NCBI GenBank assembly: GCA_038328705.1
Contig: JBBQMG010000003.1
Location: 7,735-71,734 of the forward strand
Direction: 5' to 3'
Length of the DNA: 64,000 bases
Source of the DNA: UBA668 sp038328705
GTDB taxonomy: Bacteria > Actinomycetota > Acidimicrobiia > Acidimicrobiales > Ilumatobacteraceae
Within the stretch, counting starts at the first letter, position 1; each line of letters opens with the position of its first letter. A model generated the notes under the pieces. That model saw only the letters and a list, made by a program, of their open reading frames with translations, was not told the origin of the DNA and searched no databases. The position numbers and the translations under genes were made by a program. Below, in pieces: positions 44,901-53,291 of this stretch.

Positions 44901-44949
44901 CAACTTCGGCGCTGAGATGCGGTAGTACCGCACATGAACGCCGAAGTTG
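44901..44949. promoter_or_regulatory. Two-tier hairpin upstream of phoD
   Basis: CAACTTCGGCG pairs with CGCCGAAGTTG (11 bp) around an inner TGCGGTA/TACCGCA stem. It begins 24 bases after the methyltransferase stop and ends 42 bases before phoD, both on the plus strand. It may be a terminator or a regulatory leader. Confidence 0.45.
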
Positions 44950-44991
44950 CTGATGGAGCAGCGGACCGCCGGCGTGGGGCAGACTGACCCG

Positions 44992-46653
44992 ATGCGTCCA
45001 CTGCCTCGCCCGCTCAGCCAGCCGATTTCTCGCCGCATGTTCTTCTGCGGCGCCGCGGCCGTGGTCATCGCGGCGTGCAGCGACGACTCAGCGACCTCCG
45101 ACACGGCGAGCGACTCGAGCACTGCGGCTCCGGACACATCGGTCGCCGCCACCGACGCGCCGACCACCGCGGTGCCCGCGACCACGACGTCGGCTCTTGC
45201 GGATGTCGAACTGTCCGGCGACCCGTTCACACTCGGCATTGCGTCGGGCGACCCGGATGCGACGGGCGTCGTGTTGTGGACACGCCTCGCGCCCGAGCCG
45301 TACACCGGAGGTGGCATGCCCGCCGACGATATCGACGTACTGTGGGAGGTCAGTGCCACCGACGACTTCGCCGAGATTGCAGTGAGCGGTACGCAGACCG
45401 CCACCGCCGCTCATGCGCACAGCGTGCACGCCATCGCCGCGCTCGACCAGGGCGACTGGTTCTACCGGTTCCGCGTCGGCTCGTACACCAGCCCTGTTGG
45501 TGTCACCCGCCCTGCGCCCCCCGCCGATGCGCCGCTGGCACAGGCCAAGTTCGCCGCGGCCAGCTGCCAGAACTACGCCGACGGGTACTACGCCGCGCAC
45601 CGCGACATCGCCGAGCAACTTCCCGACTTCACCGTCTGGTTGGGTGACTACATCTACGAGGGTGGCGGGTTGCCATTCGACCCTGACGTGGTGGCCCGCG
45701 AACACGTCGGCGATGAGCCCAAGAGCCTCGACGACTACCGCAATCGCTACGGCCAGTACAAGGCCGACCCGCAGCTGCAGGCCTCGCACGCCGCTTGCCC
45801 GTGGTTCGTGATCTGGGACGACCACGAGGTGGAGAACAACTACGCCGGTCTCACCCCGCAAGACCCGGCCGATGCCGCCGGTTTCCAGGAACGCCGCTTC
45901 GCCGCCTACCAGGCATGGTGGGAGCACCAACCAGTTCGGCTCGACCCGCCTGTCGCCTCCGACCAGGAGTTCCGCATCTATCGCGACACGCAGTGGGGCG
46001 ACCTCATCGAGCTGGCGTTGCTCGACGGCAGGCAGTATCGCAGCGACCAGGCCTGTGGTGACGCCACGCTCAACCTCGACCCACCGTGCGCAGAGGCCGT
46101 AGACCCTGCGCGGACGATGCTGGGCGCCGAGCAGGAACGGTGGCTAATTGACACGCTGTCGGCGTCCACCGCAGCGTGGAACGTGGTGGGCAACCAGGTT
46201 GTTCTGGCCGATGCCACCTTCAACGGCGCCGTGCTCAACTACGACCAGTGGGATGGTTATCCCGTCGCACGCGCCCGCCTCCTGCAGGAATTCGCGGACA
46301 ACGACATTCAGAACCTGGTGGTCATCACCGGCGACATCCACCTAGCCGCCGTGGCGCAGCTGCGTGCCGGCGACCGTGCCACCGGCGTCGACATCGGGGC
46401 GGAATTCGTGACCACCTCCATCAGTTCCGACGGTCTCATCGACGACTCGTTGACCGACGTCCTCCAGTCGTTTCCCGACCTGGTCGATGCCGAGCTCTCA
46501 CATCGTGGCTACAGCCTGCACACCGTCACGCCCGAGCGGTGGACCGCCGAGTACCGGATCGTGGCCGCCGTCGACAACCCCGACAGCGAGGTCACCTCCT
46601 TCGGTACCTACGTGGTCGAGGCCGGCAGCAACGAAGTCACCAAGACCAGCTAG
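44992..46653 (+). CDS. phoD: PhoD-type alkaline phosphatase/phosphodiesterase, Tat lipoprotein
   Basis: A 553-residue exported metallophosphoesterase. The N-terminus has twin arginines in ISRRMFFCG and a lipobox VIAAC, then a Ser/Thr/Ala-rich linker and a fibronectin-like PhoD N-domain. Metal sites are visible as AAASCQNY, FTVWLGDYIYEGG, FVIWDDHEVENNY and VVITGDIHLAA. PhoD enzymes use Fe3+ and Ca2+ to release phosphate from mono- and diesters. They are usually under phosphate-starvation control; no Pho box is recognisable. ATG 44992 follows a CAGACT hexamer by 6 bases. The final beta strands give TFGTYVVEAGSNE near the end. Confidence 0.9.
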   Translation: MRPLPRPLSQPISRRMFFCGAAAVVIAACSDDSATSDTASDSSTAAPDTSVAATDAPTTAVPATTTSALADVELSGDPFTLGIASGDPDATGVVLWTRLAPEPYTGGGMPADDIDVLWEVSATDDFAEIAVSGTQTATAAHAHSVHAIAALDQGDWFYRFRVGSYTSPVGVTRPAPPADAPLAQAKFAAASCQNYADGYYAAHRDIAEQLPDFTVWLGDYIYEGGGLPFDPDVVAREHVGDEPKSLDDYRNRYGQYKADPQLQASHAACPWFVIWDDHEVENNYAGLTPQDPADAAGFQERRFAAYQAWWEHQPVRLDPPVASDQEFRIYRDTQWGDLIELALLDGRQYRSDQACGDATLNLDPPCAEAVDPARTMLGAEQERWLIDTLSASTAAWNVVGNQVVLADATFNGAVLNYDQWDGYPVARARLLQEFADNDIQNLVVITGDIHLAAVAQLRAGDRATGVDIGAEFVTTSISSDGLIDDSLTDVLQSFPDLVDAELSHRGYSLHTVTPERWTAEYRIVAAVDNPDSEVTSFGTYVVEAGSNEVTKTS

Positions 46654-46705
46654 CACTCGGCAGTGATGCCAGTCCATCGCTGCCTCGCACGCGCCCGAAG
46701 ACGTT

Positions 46706-46758
46706 CAACCTGTCGCGCCACCGGCACCATCCATGGTGGTCAGACCCGCGACAGGTTG
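46706..46758. repeat. Imperfect inverted repeat after phoD
   Basis: CAACCTGTCGCG and CGCGACAGGTTG are 12-bp arms around a 29-base loop that includes ACCATCCATGGT. The right arm belongs to the first copy of the 32-base direct repeat. Confidence 0.6.
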
Positions 46759-46765
46759 GCAAGAG
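46734..46765 (+). repeat. 32-base direct repeat, copy 1
   Basis: The first of two identical 32-base copies with core CAGACCCGCGACAGG, spaced 89 bases start to start, between the convergent phoD and pgi genes. Confidence 0.75.
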
Positions 46766-46822
46766 TCGGCATCGAAGGTGATCCGGTCGGCGCGAACTCG
46801 TCCTGGATGTGAACGACGGTCT

Positions 46823-46854
46823 TGGTGGTCAGACCCGCGACAGGTTGGCAAGAG
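46823..46854 (+). repeat. 32-base direct repeat, copy 2
   Basis: Identical to copy 1. The pgi-side terminator hairpin begins at its last bases. Confidence 0.75.
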
Positions 46855-46879
46855 CCCGCCAACCCGTCGCGGGCGGGCT
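46853..46879. terminator. Hairpin terminator downstream of pgi
   Basis: AGCCCGCC and GGCGGGCT form an 8-bp stem with an 11-base loop, 7 bases past the pgi stop. A short TTCT run follows on the plus strand. Confidence 0.6.
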
Positions 46880-46885
46880 TCTGAC

Positions 46886-48490
46886 CTAGATGAGGCGGTT
46901 GGTTCGGTACCAGCGGATGAGGGCGCTGGTGTCCGAGTCGTGAGCAGGCTCATTGCTGCTCGTCAACTCCGGAGTAATGCGATTGGCCAGTGCCTTACCC
47001 AGCTCGACGCCCCACTGGTCGAAGCTGTTGACACCCCACACGGTGCCCTGGACGAAAACGATCTGCTCGTAGAGTGCAATCAGTTGGCCCAAGACCCCAG
47101 GGGTCAGGCGCGGCGCCAGAATGGTGGTGCTCGGCCGGTTGCCGGGGAAGACTCGCGCCGCCTGCTGGTGCGCGGGAATGCCCTCCGCAACCACCTCCTC
47201 CAGCGTCTTGCCAAAGGCGAGGGCTTCGCCCTGCGCGAAGAGGTTGGCCATCAACAGATCGTGCTGTGAATGGAGCGCATGGTTCGGCTGCGCGAACCCG
47301 ATGAAGTCGATGGGGACCAACCGCGTGCCCTGATGCAACAATTGGTAGAACGCGTGCTGACCGTTGGTGCCCGGCTCGCCCCAGACGATCGGGCCGGTGG
47401 TCGTCGTGACCTCGCCGCCATCCAGTCGGGCACGCTTGCCGTTGCTCTCCATGTCCAGTTGCTGAAGGTAGGCAGGGAATCGACGCAGTTCGTGCGCGTA
47501 GGGAAGCACCGCCTTGGTCTCAGCGCCCAACACGTTGTGGTACCAGATACCCAACATGCCCATGAGGACCGGTGCGTTCTGTTTCGCGGGCGCAGTCCGG
47601 AAGTGTGTGTCGATGGTGTGGAAGCCCGCCAGAAACTCGCGGAAGGAGTCGGCACCGATGGAGATCATCAGCGACAGACCGATCGCCGAGTCGACGGAGT
47701 AACGGCCGCCCACCCAATCCCAGAAGCCGAACATGTTGGCCGTGTCGATGCCGAACTCGGAAACCTTGGCGGCGTTGGTGCTGACAGCGACGAAGTGCTT
47801 CGCCACCGCCTCGTCACCCAGCGCAGCGGTCAGCCAACGCCGTGCTTCGCTGGCGTTGGTGATGGTTTCGATGGTCGTGAACGTCTTCGAGCTGACGACG
47901 ACCAGCGTGGTTGCCGGATCGAGGTCGGCGAGGTTGGAGGCGATGTCCGCACCGTCGACGTTGCTGACGAAGCGACAGGTGAGCCCAGGCTGACCGAACG
48001 CGACGGTGGCCAGGTACGCCATCGCCGGGCCCAGGTCACTGCCACCGATCCCGATGTTGACGACCGTCGCGATGCGCTTCCCGGTTGCGCCCAGCCACTC
48101 GCCACTTCGAACCTGCCCTGCGAATACTGCCATCCGGTCGAGCACCTCATGTACATCGGGCACCACATCGTGACCGTCCACCAGCACCGTCGCGCCAACC
48201 GGCGCGCGCAGTGCCGTGTGCAGGACTGCACGCTGTTCTGTGGTGTTGATCTGCTCACCGACGAACATCGCGTCGCGATGCGCCTCCACGCCGGCGGCAG
48301 CCGCAACTGCCTGCAACGCCGCCATCACGCCGTCATCGACGAGGTGCTTTGAGTAGTCGACACGCAAGTCACCAGCGGTCAATACATAACGCTCGGAACG
48401 TGCCGGGTCGTCGGCGAACAGGGCGCGCAGGTGGGCCGGAGGTGGGGTCGTCTGGAGCGCTGCCCATTCGGGGGTGGTGGTGATGTCCAT
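46886..48490 (-). CDS. pgi: Glucose-6-phosphate isomerase
   Basis: A 534-residue Pgi of full bacterial length. The signatures VVNIGIGGSDLGPAMAY, SKTFTTIET and the C-terminal segment HQGTRLVPIDFIGFAQP and VWGVNSFDQWGVELGK are all present, with the catalytic Glu in WGEPGTNGQH and Lys in the final segment. It interconverts glucose-6-phosphate and fructose-6-phosphate. ATG 48490 is taken (a GTG lies one codon earlier). It is the last gene after pgl and a hydrolase on the same strand, with a 36-base gap to pgl, so the two sugar-phosphate enzymes are probably cotranscribed. Confidence 0.95.
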   Translation of the reverse strand: MDITTTPEWAALQTTPPPAHLRALFADDPARSERYVLTAGDLRVDYSKHLVDDGVMAALQAVAAAAGVEAHRDAMFVGEQINTTEQRAVLHTALRAPVGATVLVDGHDVVPDVHEVLDRMAVFAGQVRSGEWLGATGKRIATVVNIGIGGSDLGPAMAYLATVAFGQPGLTCRFVSNVDGADIASNLADLDPATTLVVVSSKTFTTIETITNASEARRWLTAALGDEAVAKHFVAVSTNAAKVSEFGIDTANMFGFWDWVGGRYSVDSAIGLSLMISIGADSFREFLAGFHTIDTHFRTAPAKQNAPVLMGMLGIWYHNVLGAETKAVLPYAHELRRFPAYLQQLDMESNGKRARLDGGEVTTTTGPIVWGEPGTNGQHAFYQLLHQGTRLVPIDFIGFAQPNHALHSQHDLLMANLFAQGEALAFGKTLEEVVAEGIPAHQQAARVFPGNRPSTTILAPRLTPGVLGQLIALYEQIVFVQGTVWGVNSFDQWGVELGKALANRITPELTSSNEPAHDSDTSALIRWYRTNRLI

Positions 48491-48526
48491 CACCGCCGAC
48501 GTTACCGCTACCGCTGGGCGCGATGT

Positions 48527-49195
48527 CTACGACGATGCTGCGGAGAGCTGCGCCGCCGCTGCGTCGTCGATGACCACAACCGTGTTCGTACGGCGGACTC
48601 GTTGAATCGGCAGCGATCGGTCCTCCAACAGCCACCGTCGCATAGGCGTGGCCTTGGTCGCGCCGGGCGCCAGCACCAACCGGTGCCGTGCCGCATTGAC
48701 GACCACCGGCGTCAATGTCATTCGCACGAAGCCGTTGTAGAGCCCACTCAGCGCGACGGGCTCAGGGCTGTCGATGACTGGGTCGGTGGGTGGCCACGAG
48801 GCGGTATGGCCGTCGTCGCCCATCCCCAGGTGCACCACGTCGAATCGTTCGGGCAGGCTCGCTGCATATCGCCTGACAGCTGCCCGCTGGTCACGTGCGG
48901 TCACCGCCATCAGGTGCAGGCGACCCTTTGCGACCGGCAGAGTCGCCAGAAGGTGAGCGTTGCGGGCAGGGTCGTCGTCGAGAGCGACACGCTCGTCCAC
49001 CTGCCACACGTCAACCGCCGCCCACGGCACGTCCATGCGTGCGAGATCGGCGAACATCAAGGCTGGTGTGCTGCCGCCGCTGACGGCAACCGTCGCTGCG
49101 CCTCGACGACGCACAGCGTTGCGGAGCTGGCGCGCCACCCACTCCGCTGCATCGGTGGCCGCTTGTGGCGCGTCGTGGGCGACATGAATGTCCAT
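48527..49195 (-). CDS. pgl: 6-phosphogluconolactonase
   Basis: A 222-residue Pgl of the DevB/NagB-like type. AVSGGSTPALMFADLA and VDVWQVDERVALDDD form the active site, and VVHLGMGDDGHTASWPP contains the catalytic His. It hydrolyses 6-phosphogluconolactone in the oxidative pentose phosphate pathway. The neighbouring pgi is consistent, but zwf and gnd are not in the window. It starts 17 bases after the alpha/beta hydrolase stop and lies upstream of pgi. Confidence 0.92.
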   Translation of the reverse strand: MDIHVAHDAPQAATDAAEWVARQLRNAVRRRGAATVAVSGGSTPALMFADLARMDVPWAAVDVWQVDERVALDDDPARNAHLLATLPVAKGRLHLMAVTARDQRAAVRRYAASLPERFDVVHLGMGDDGHTASWPPTDPVIDSPEPVALSGLYNGFVRMTLTPVVVNAARHRLVLAPGATKATPMRRWLLEDRSLPIQRVRRTNTVVVIDDAAAAQLSAASS

Positions 49196-49212
49196 GCCGC
49201 GAGCCTGCCAGA

Positions 49213-50064
49213 TCAGAGCCGTTGCAGGAACGACACCACCGGCGCGGTGAACGCATCGTTGCGGTCGCCGGCCACCATGTGATGCGCGTCGCGTACATCG
49301 ACGTATTCGGCGTGTGGCACGATCTGCAGAAACTCCTGTGCCGTTTCCTCGCTGACCACATCGCTCATCCGACCACGAACCAGCAGAACCGGCAGGGTCA
49401 GTCGGCGGGCGTGCTCGACGAAGATGTCGACCCGATTGCTGGTGCGCGGTCGTCGCTCATCGGTCATGAACGCTGGATCCCAGTGCCAGCGATAGCGGCC
49501 GTCCTCACCCAGTCGCAAGTTGCGCGCCAGGCCGTCGGTGTTGGCCGGACGCGGTCGGTGGGGCATGTACTCGGCGACCGCCGCTGCTGCTTCGGCGAGC
49601 GATTCGAATCCCTCAGGTCGGCCGGTCATGAAATCCACAATGCGCTGGATGCCGGCCGCCTCCGACCGGTGGGCGATGTCGACCAGAACGAGTGCACGTG
49701 CGGCCGGCGGCAAACCCTCCTCCGCTCGAGTGCCCTCCATCCACATACCCGTGATGCCACCCATCGATGCACCCACCAGCGCCGGGGAGTGAAGCGCCGT
49801 GCACCATGCTTCTGCATCGGAACGCATCACAGCCATGCTGTAATCGCCGGTGGGGTCCCAGTCACTTTCGCCATGGCCGCGCAGGTCGGCGCTGACGGCG
49901 TAGAAGCCGGCGTTGGCCAACACTCTCGCTGTGCCGCCCCACGAGTGACGAGTCTGGCCGCCGCCATGCAGGAGCAGGACCGCCGGTGCAGTCGGGTCGC
50001 CGTACGCGTCAGCGACCAGCCGAACCCCGTTGACGCCCTCGCAATGAATCCGTGTCGTGGTCAC
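49213..50064 (-). CDS. Alpha/beta hydrolase
   Basis: A 283-residue alpha/beta-hydrolase-fold enzyme. The oxyanion strand is VLLLHGGGQTRHSW, the nucleophile elbow LVGASMGGITG holds the Ser, the Asp follows in LVRGRMSDVV and the His in DAHHMVAGDRND. Related actinobacterial proteins act on esters, epoxides or lactones; the substrate cannot be named. GTG 50064 is used; a longer frame reaches 50115 but adds atypical residues. It is the first gene of a leftward run with pgl and pgi. Confidence 0.85.
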   Translation of the reverse strand: MTTTRIHCEGVNGVRLVADAYGDPTAPAVLLLHGGGQTRHSWGGTARVLANAGFYAVSADLRGHGESDWDPTGDYSMAVMRSDAEAWCTALHSPALVGASMGGITGMWMEGTRAEEGLPPAARALVLVDIAHRSEAAGIQRIVDFMTGRPEGFESLAEAAAAVAEYMPHRPRPANTDGLARNLRLGEDGRYRWHWDPAFMTDERRPRTSNRVDIFVEHARRLTLPVLLVRGRMSDVVSEETAQEFLQIVPHAEYVDVRDAHHMVAGDRNDAFTAPVVSFLQRL

Positions 50065-50136
50065 GGTGCATGGGTAGCACAGCGCACCCCACCAGTTCTC
50101 CTCGGTCGGATGCACCTACCCATCCAGCCAGCAAGT

Positions 50137-50189
50137 AACGCGCAATTGAACCCAGGAGCAGGAGCTGTGAGAAACAAACGCGTCAGTTC
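50137..50189. repeat. About 53-base intergenic repeat, copy 1
   Basis: Starts with ACGCGCAATTGAA and ends with GCGTCAGTTC. It lies between the enoyl-CoA hydratase and hydrolase genes; copy 2 begins 83 bases later. Confidence 0.7.
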
Positions 50190-50219
50190 GACGAAGTCCC
50201 CTCGCGTGTCGGCGAAGTG

Positions 50220-50271
50220 ACGCGCAATTGAATCCGTGAGCAGGGACTGTGAGAAACAAATGCGTCAGTTC
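50220..50271. repeat. About 52-base intergenic repeat, copy 2
   Basis: Shares about 85 percent of positions with copy 1, including the conserved GTGAGAAACAAA core and both ends. Confidence 0.7.
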
Positions 50272-50301
50272 AGCAGGTGGCCACCGACGACGGCTGTCTG
50301 G

Positions 50302-51066
50302 CTACTCGCCGGTGAAGTGGGGATCGCGACGTTCTAGAAAGGAGCGCACGCCTTCGCGATGGTCGGAGGTTTGGAACAGGGCACCCAACGACTTCGAGAC
50401 CCACACCCCGAGCTCGTCCCAATCCGGGTCGAGCGCAACGCGCAGACCGGCCTTCAAGCGCTGGACCGCCAGCGGTGGACGCGACGCAATCTTCTCCGCC
50501 AGCGCCATCGCAGTCGGCAACAACTCCTCGTGGGGCACCACACGAGACACCAGACCCCAACGCTCGGCTGTTACCGCGTCGATGACGTCGCCGGTCAGTA
50601 GCAGTTCTGCCGCCCGCTCGCGGCCCACCAGCTGTGCCAGGCGGCCGAGCCCAGCGACATCGCTGCACAGGCCGCGCAGCACGAAGAGCTCACCGAACTT
50701 GGCGCGCTTGGACGCAACACGTAGGTCGGCCATCAGTGCCAGCTCCATGCCCCATCCAACGGCTGCCCCGTTGACGGCAGCCACGATCGGTACGTCGGTG
50801 TGGAGCAGCGCGCCTGCGGCAGGTGTCAGTCGCGGCAGCACGGCGGTGGGCTTGGGACCGTTGCCGCCGCCCATCACCTCGCACACATCGTCACCACTGC
50901 AGAACGCCGGGTCGGCGCCGGTGATCACCAGGCAGCGAGCGGTAGTTTCGCGAACCGCCCGTTCGAGCTCGTCGTAGCTCCGGAAGCGCAACGCGTTGCG
51001 GACGTCGGGTCGATCGATGGTGACCACATCGACGTAGCCCACCCTGTCCACACGCACGTCTGTCAT
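50302..51066 (-). CDS. Enoyl-CoA hydratase/isomerase family protein
   Basis: A 254-residue crotonase-fold protein. RPDVRNALRFRSYDEL and the oxyanion-hole segments ADPAFCSGDDVCEVMGG and VAAVNGAAVGWGMELALMADLRVAS are present. The catalytic Glu positions of classical hydratases are partly different (GELFVLRGLCSDVAG), so it could be a hydratase, isomerase or other crotonase. ATG 51066 has a GGGGGAG Shine-Dalgarno sequence three bases upstream. The gene is divergent from the beta-lactamase-fold gene with only 31 bases between starts. Confidence 0.85.
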   Translation of the reverse strand: MTDVRVDRVGYVDVVTIDRPDVRNALRFRSYDELERAVRETTARCLVITGADPAFCSGDDVCEVMGGGNGPKPTAVLPRLTPAAGALLHTDVPIVAAVNGAAVGWGMELALMADLRVASKRAKFGELFVLRGLCSDVAGLGRLAQLVGRERAAELLLTGDVIDAVTAERWGLVSRVVPHEELLPTAMALAEKIASRPPLAVQRLKAGLRVALDPDWDELGVWVSKSLGALFQTSDHREGVRSFLERRDPHFTGE

Positions 51067-51084
51067 CTGCTCCCCCTCGCCACC

Positions 51085-51091
51085 TACTGTA
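51085..51091. promoter_or_regulatory. Overlapping divergent -10 elements at 51.09 kb
   Basis: TACTGTA contains TACTGT on the plus strand (7 bases before GTG 51098) and TACAGT on the minus strand, leaving an 18-base leader with a ribosome binding site before ATG 51066. Confidence 0.5.
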
Positions 51092-51097
51092 CGAACC

Positions 51098-52204
51098 GTG
51101 ACCACCCTCTCCGCTACCGGCCTGCACGCCCTCACCGAGCGCATCCAGCGCGAACTCGACTCGGCCAACATCAGCGCCGCTCAGCTCGCTGTTGGTGTCG
51201 ACGGCGAGGTGGTTCACTTCGAATCGTTCGGCAGCGCGACCAATGATGACCGGTTCGTCGTCTTCTCCGCCACCAAGGCGTTGGTGGCGATGGCACTGCT
51301 ACCCCACTTCGCCGACGGCACGCTGGACCTCACCACACCGGTCGCCCATTACCTCCCCGAGTTCGGTCATCACGGCAAGGACAACGTCACGGTGCTGCAG
51401 TTGCTCACCATGCAGGGTGGCTTTTCACAGGCACCGATCGGCCCGGATCGTTGGGGCAACAGCGAGGGCCGGCGTGCGCAGTTCGCCGAGTGGTCGCTGG
51501 ACTACCCGGCCGGTTCGAAGACCGAGTACCACCCCGTTGCGGCCCATTGGGTGATCGCCGAACTTTTGGAGACGCTCAACGAGCGCAGCTTCCTCGACGT
51601 AGTGCACGAGCGAGTCGTACAACCGGCCGGTGTCGGGCGCATTCTCGGCCCGGAGGCCGTTGGTGCCGTGACGGTGAGGACGACTGGCGAGTACCCAGCC
51701 GACTTGGCAGCTCTGATCGCCACCTACGGCCGCGAGGAGTACGTGCCCATCGCCTCCATCGGCATCGACGCGCTCCTCTCGCTCAATGACCGACGCGCCC
51801 AGGCAGTGGGCATCCCGGGCGGCGGCGCAGTGGCATCGGCCGCGAACATGGCGGCGATCTACCAACACTTCCTGCACAACTTCGGCGGCGCTCTTCCCGA
51901 CGACTGGTTGGTCGACGCCGTCGGCACCATCCGCAATGGCAGCATCAGTGTGTCGGACAAGGTGCCCGCCAACCGCACGATCGCCGGCTACGTGTCGGGC
52001 AACGACGGCTTCCATCTCCATCGCTGGATGCCCTCGGCACCGCGAGCATTCGGCCACGCCGGGGCTGGCGGTCAGCTGTGTTGGGTCGACCCCGAGTCCG
52101 GCCTCAGCTTCGCGTTCCTGCACGACACGTTGAACGAGGACCCGCGCGTCGAGTTCCACCGCGCCGCAGATCTCAACGACCTTGCGCTCGCACTGCTGCA
52201 ATAG
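51098..52204 (+). CDS. Serine beta-lactamase-fold hydrolase
   Basis: A 368-residue protein of the PF00144 fold without a signal peptide. The SxxK motif is SATK at residues 57-60 (FSATKALVAM). The second motif Tyr is in EYHPVAAHW and the third-motif equivalent is HAGAGGQ. It is likely a cytoplasmic esterase, not an antibiotic lactamase. The GTG start follows TACTGT by 7 bases. It is the second such enzyme in the window (the other at 5.9-7 kb), and the two are only distantly similar. Confidence 0.85.
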   Translation: MTTLSATGLHALTERIQRELDSANISAAQLAVGVDGEVVHFESFGSATNDDRFVVFSATKALVAMALLPHFADGTLDLTTPVAHYLPEFGHHGKDNVTVLQLLTMQGGFSQAPIGPDRWGNSEGRRAQFAEWSLDYPAGSKTEYHPVAAHWVIAELLETLNERSFLDVVHERVVQPAGVGRILGPEAVGAVTVRTTGEYPADLAALIATYGREEYVPIASIGIDALLSLNDRRAQAVGIPGGGAVASAANMAAIYQHFLHNFGGALPDDWLVDAVGTIRNGSISVSDKVPANRTIAGYVSGNDGFHLHRWMPSAPRAFGHAGAGGQLCWVDPESGLSFAFLHDTLNEDPRVEFHRAADLNDLALALLQ

Positions 52205-52205
52205 C

Positions 52206-53132
52206 GTGACAACCGCGCACGGCGATCTAGAGATCAGCGAACAGCACGCAGAACAGCGCGCCGGCATCATCGCCGGCATTTCGGCGTACGTCATCTGGGG
52301 TTTGCTGACCATCTACTGGAAGCAACTCCGCGGCTTCAACGCGTTCGAATTGATCGGCTGGCGGATCACAGCGTCCGCCATCATCATGGCGATCGTTCTC
52401 ACCGCCACCCGAAGCTGGCGATTCGTCGCCGTACTGCGACGTGATCGTGCCCTACTTGCTCGCGTAGGCGCCGCGGCAGTGCTGCTGACCGTGAACTGGA
52501 CGGGTTACGTGTGGGCGGTCGTACACGGTCATGTCCTGGAGACGGCGCTGGGCTACTTCATCGCCCCGCTGGGCACCGTCACGATCGGTGTCCTCGTGCT
52601 GCACGAGCCATTGCGAATGGCCCTCAAAATTGCGCTAGCGTTTGCGACCGCCGCCGTGGTCGTGCTCACCATCTCCTACGGCGCCGTGCCGTGGTTGGCA
52701 TTGCTCATCGCCACCTCGTGGATCATCTACGGCTACATCAAGAAGCACGTGCCACTGACGCCGGTGGAGAGCATGGCGGCCGAGTCGTTCATTCTGGTCG
52801 TCCCAGCGCTCGCGTTGGCACTGATCTTTGCTCGCCACGCCGACAGCATCCCCAACAGCGCCTCACACAGGGAGTTGGCCTTCGCCGCGTTCAGCGGGTT
52901 GGCCACCGTCGGCCCCTTGATGTTGTTCGCGTATGCCGCGCAGCGCATGCCGATGACGATCATCGGACCGATGCAGTACATCGTGCCCTCGATGAACTTC
53001 GTCATCGGCTGGCTGATCTACGACGAGGCGCTGCCCGCCACGCGCCTCTTTGGCTTCGGACTGGTGTGGGTGGGGCTGATAGTGCTGACCGCCGACTCCC
53101 TGCGCCGCGCCCGCCTCGCCCGCTTTACGTAA
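52206..53132 (+). CDS. rarD: RarD-type EamA permease
   Basis: A 308-residue membrane protein with about ten hydrophobic helices, beginning AGISAYVIWGLLTIYWKQL, the RarD hallmark. VNWTGYVWAVVHGHVLETALGYFIAPL and MQYIVPSMNFVIGWLIYDEAL are the conserved half-repeat segments. EamA transporters export amino acids or metabolites; RarD substrates are unknown. GTG 52206 begins just after the stop of the previous gene, so the two are likely cotranscribed. A strong hairpin follows. Confidence 0.88.
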   Translation: MTTAHGDLEISEQHAEQRAGIIAGISAYVIWGLLTIYWKQLRGFNAFELIGWRITASAIIMAIVLTATRSWRFVAVLRRDRALLARVGAAAVLLTVNWTGYVWAVVHGHVLETALGYFIAPLGTVTIGVLVLHEPLRMALKIALAFATAAVVVLTISYGAVPWLALLIATSWIIYGYIKKHVPLTPVESMAAESFILVVPALALALIFARHADSIPNSASHRELAFAAFSGLATVGPLMLFAYAAQRMPMTIIGPMQYIVPSMNFVIGWLIYDEALPATRLFGFGLVWVGLIVLTADSLRRARLARFT

Positions 53133-53227
53133 AGGGTGTCCGGCTCTGAGCTGGGGCTGTAACTCCAGGGTCTTGACACAAAGCGGGGGCGATGCACGCC
53201 GAGGTGAACCGGTGACTCATAAACGCG

Positions 53228-53259
53228 AGTGTGGCCCGCCCCGAAGGGCGGGCCACACT
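53228..53259. terminator. Bidirectional hairpin terminator after rarD and livK
   Basis: A perfect 14-bp stem (AGTGTGGCCCGCCC and its complement) with a four-base loop reading CGAA, or TTCG on the minus strand, a stable tetraloop. It lies between convergent genes. Confidence 0.7.
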
Positions 53260-53291
53260 GAAGTCGCAGTATCAGCTTTTGGACCCCGCGA

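Noticed and set aside
50140..50271. tRNA-like T-loop in the duplicated intergenic repeats
   Set aside because: GTTCAATTGC looks like a T-loop, but no acceptor stem, D-arm or anticodon arm can be formed.
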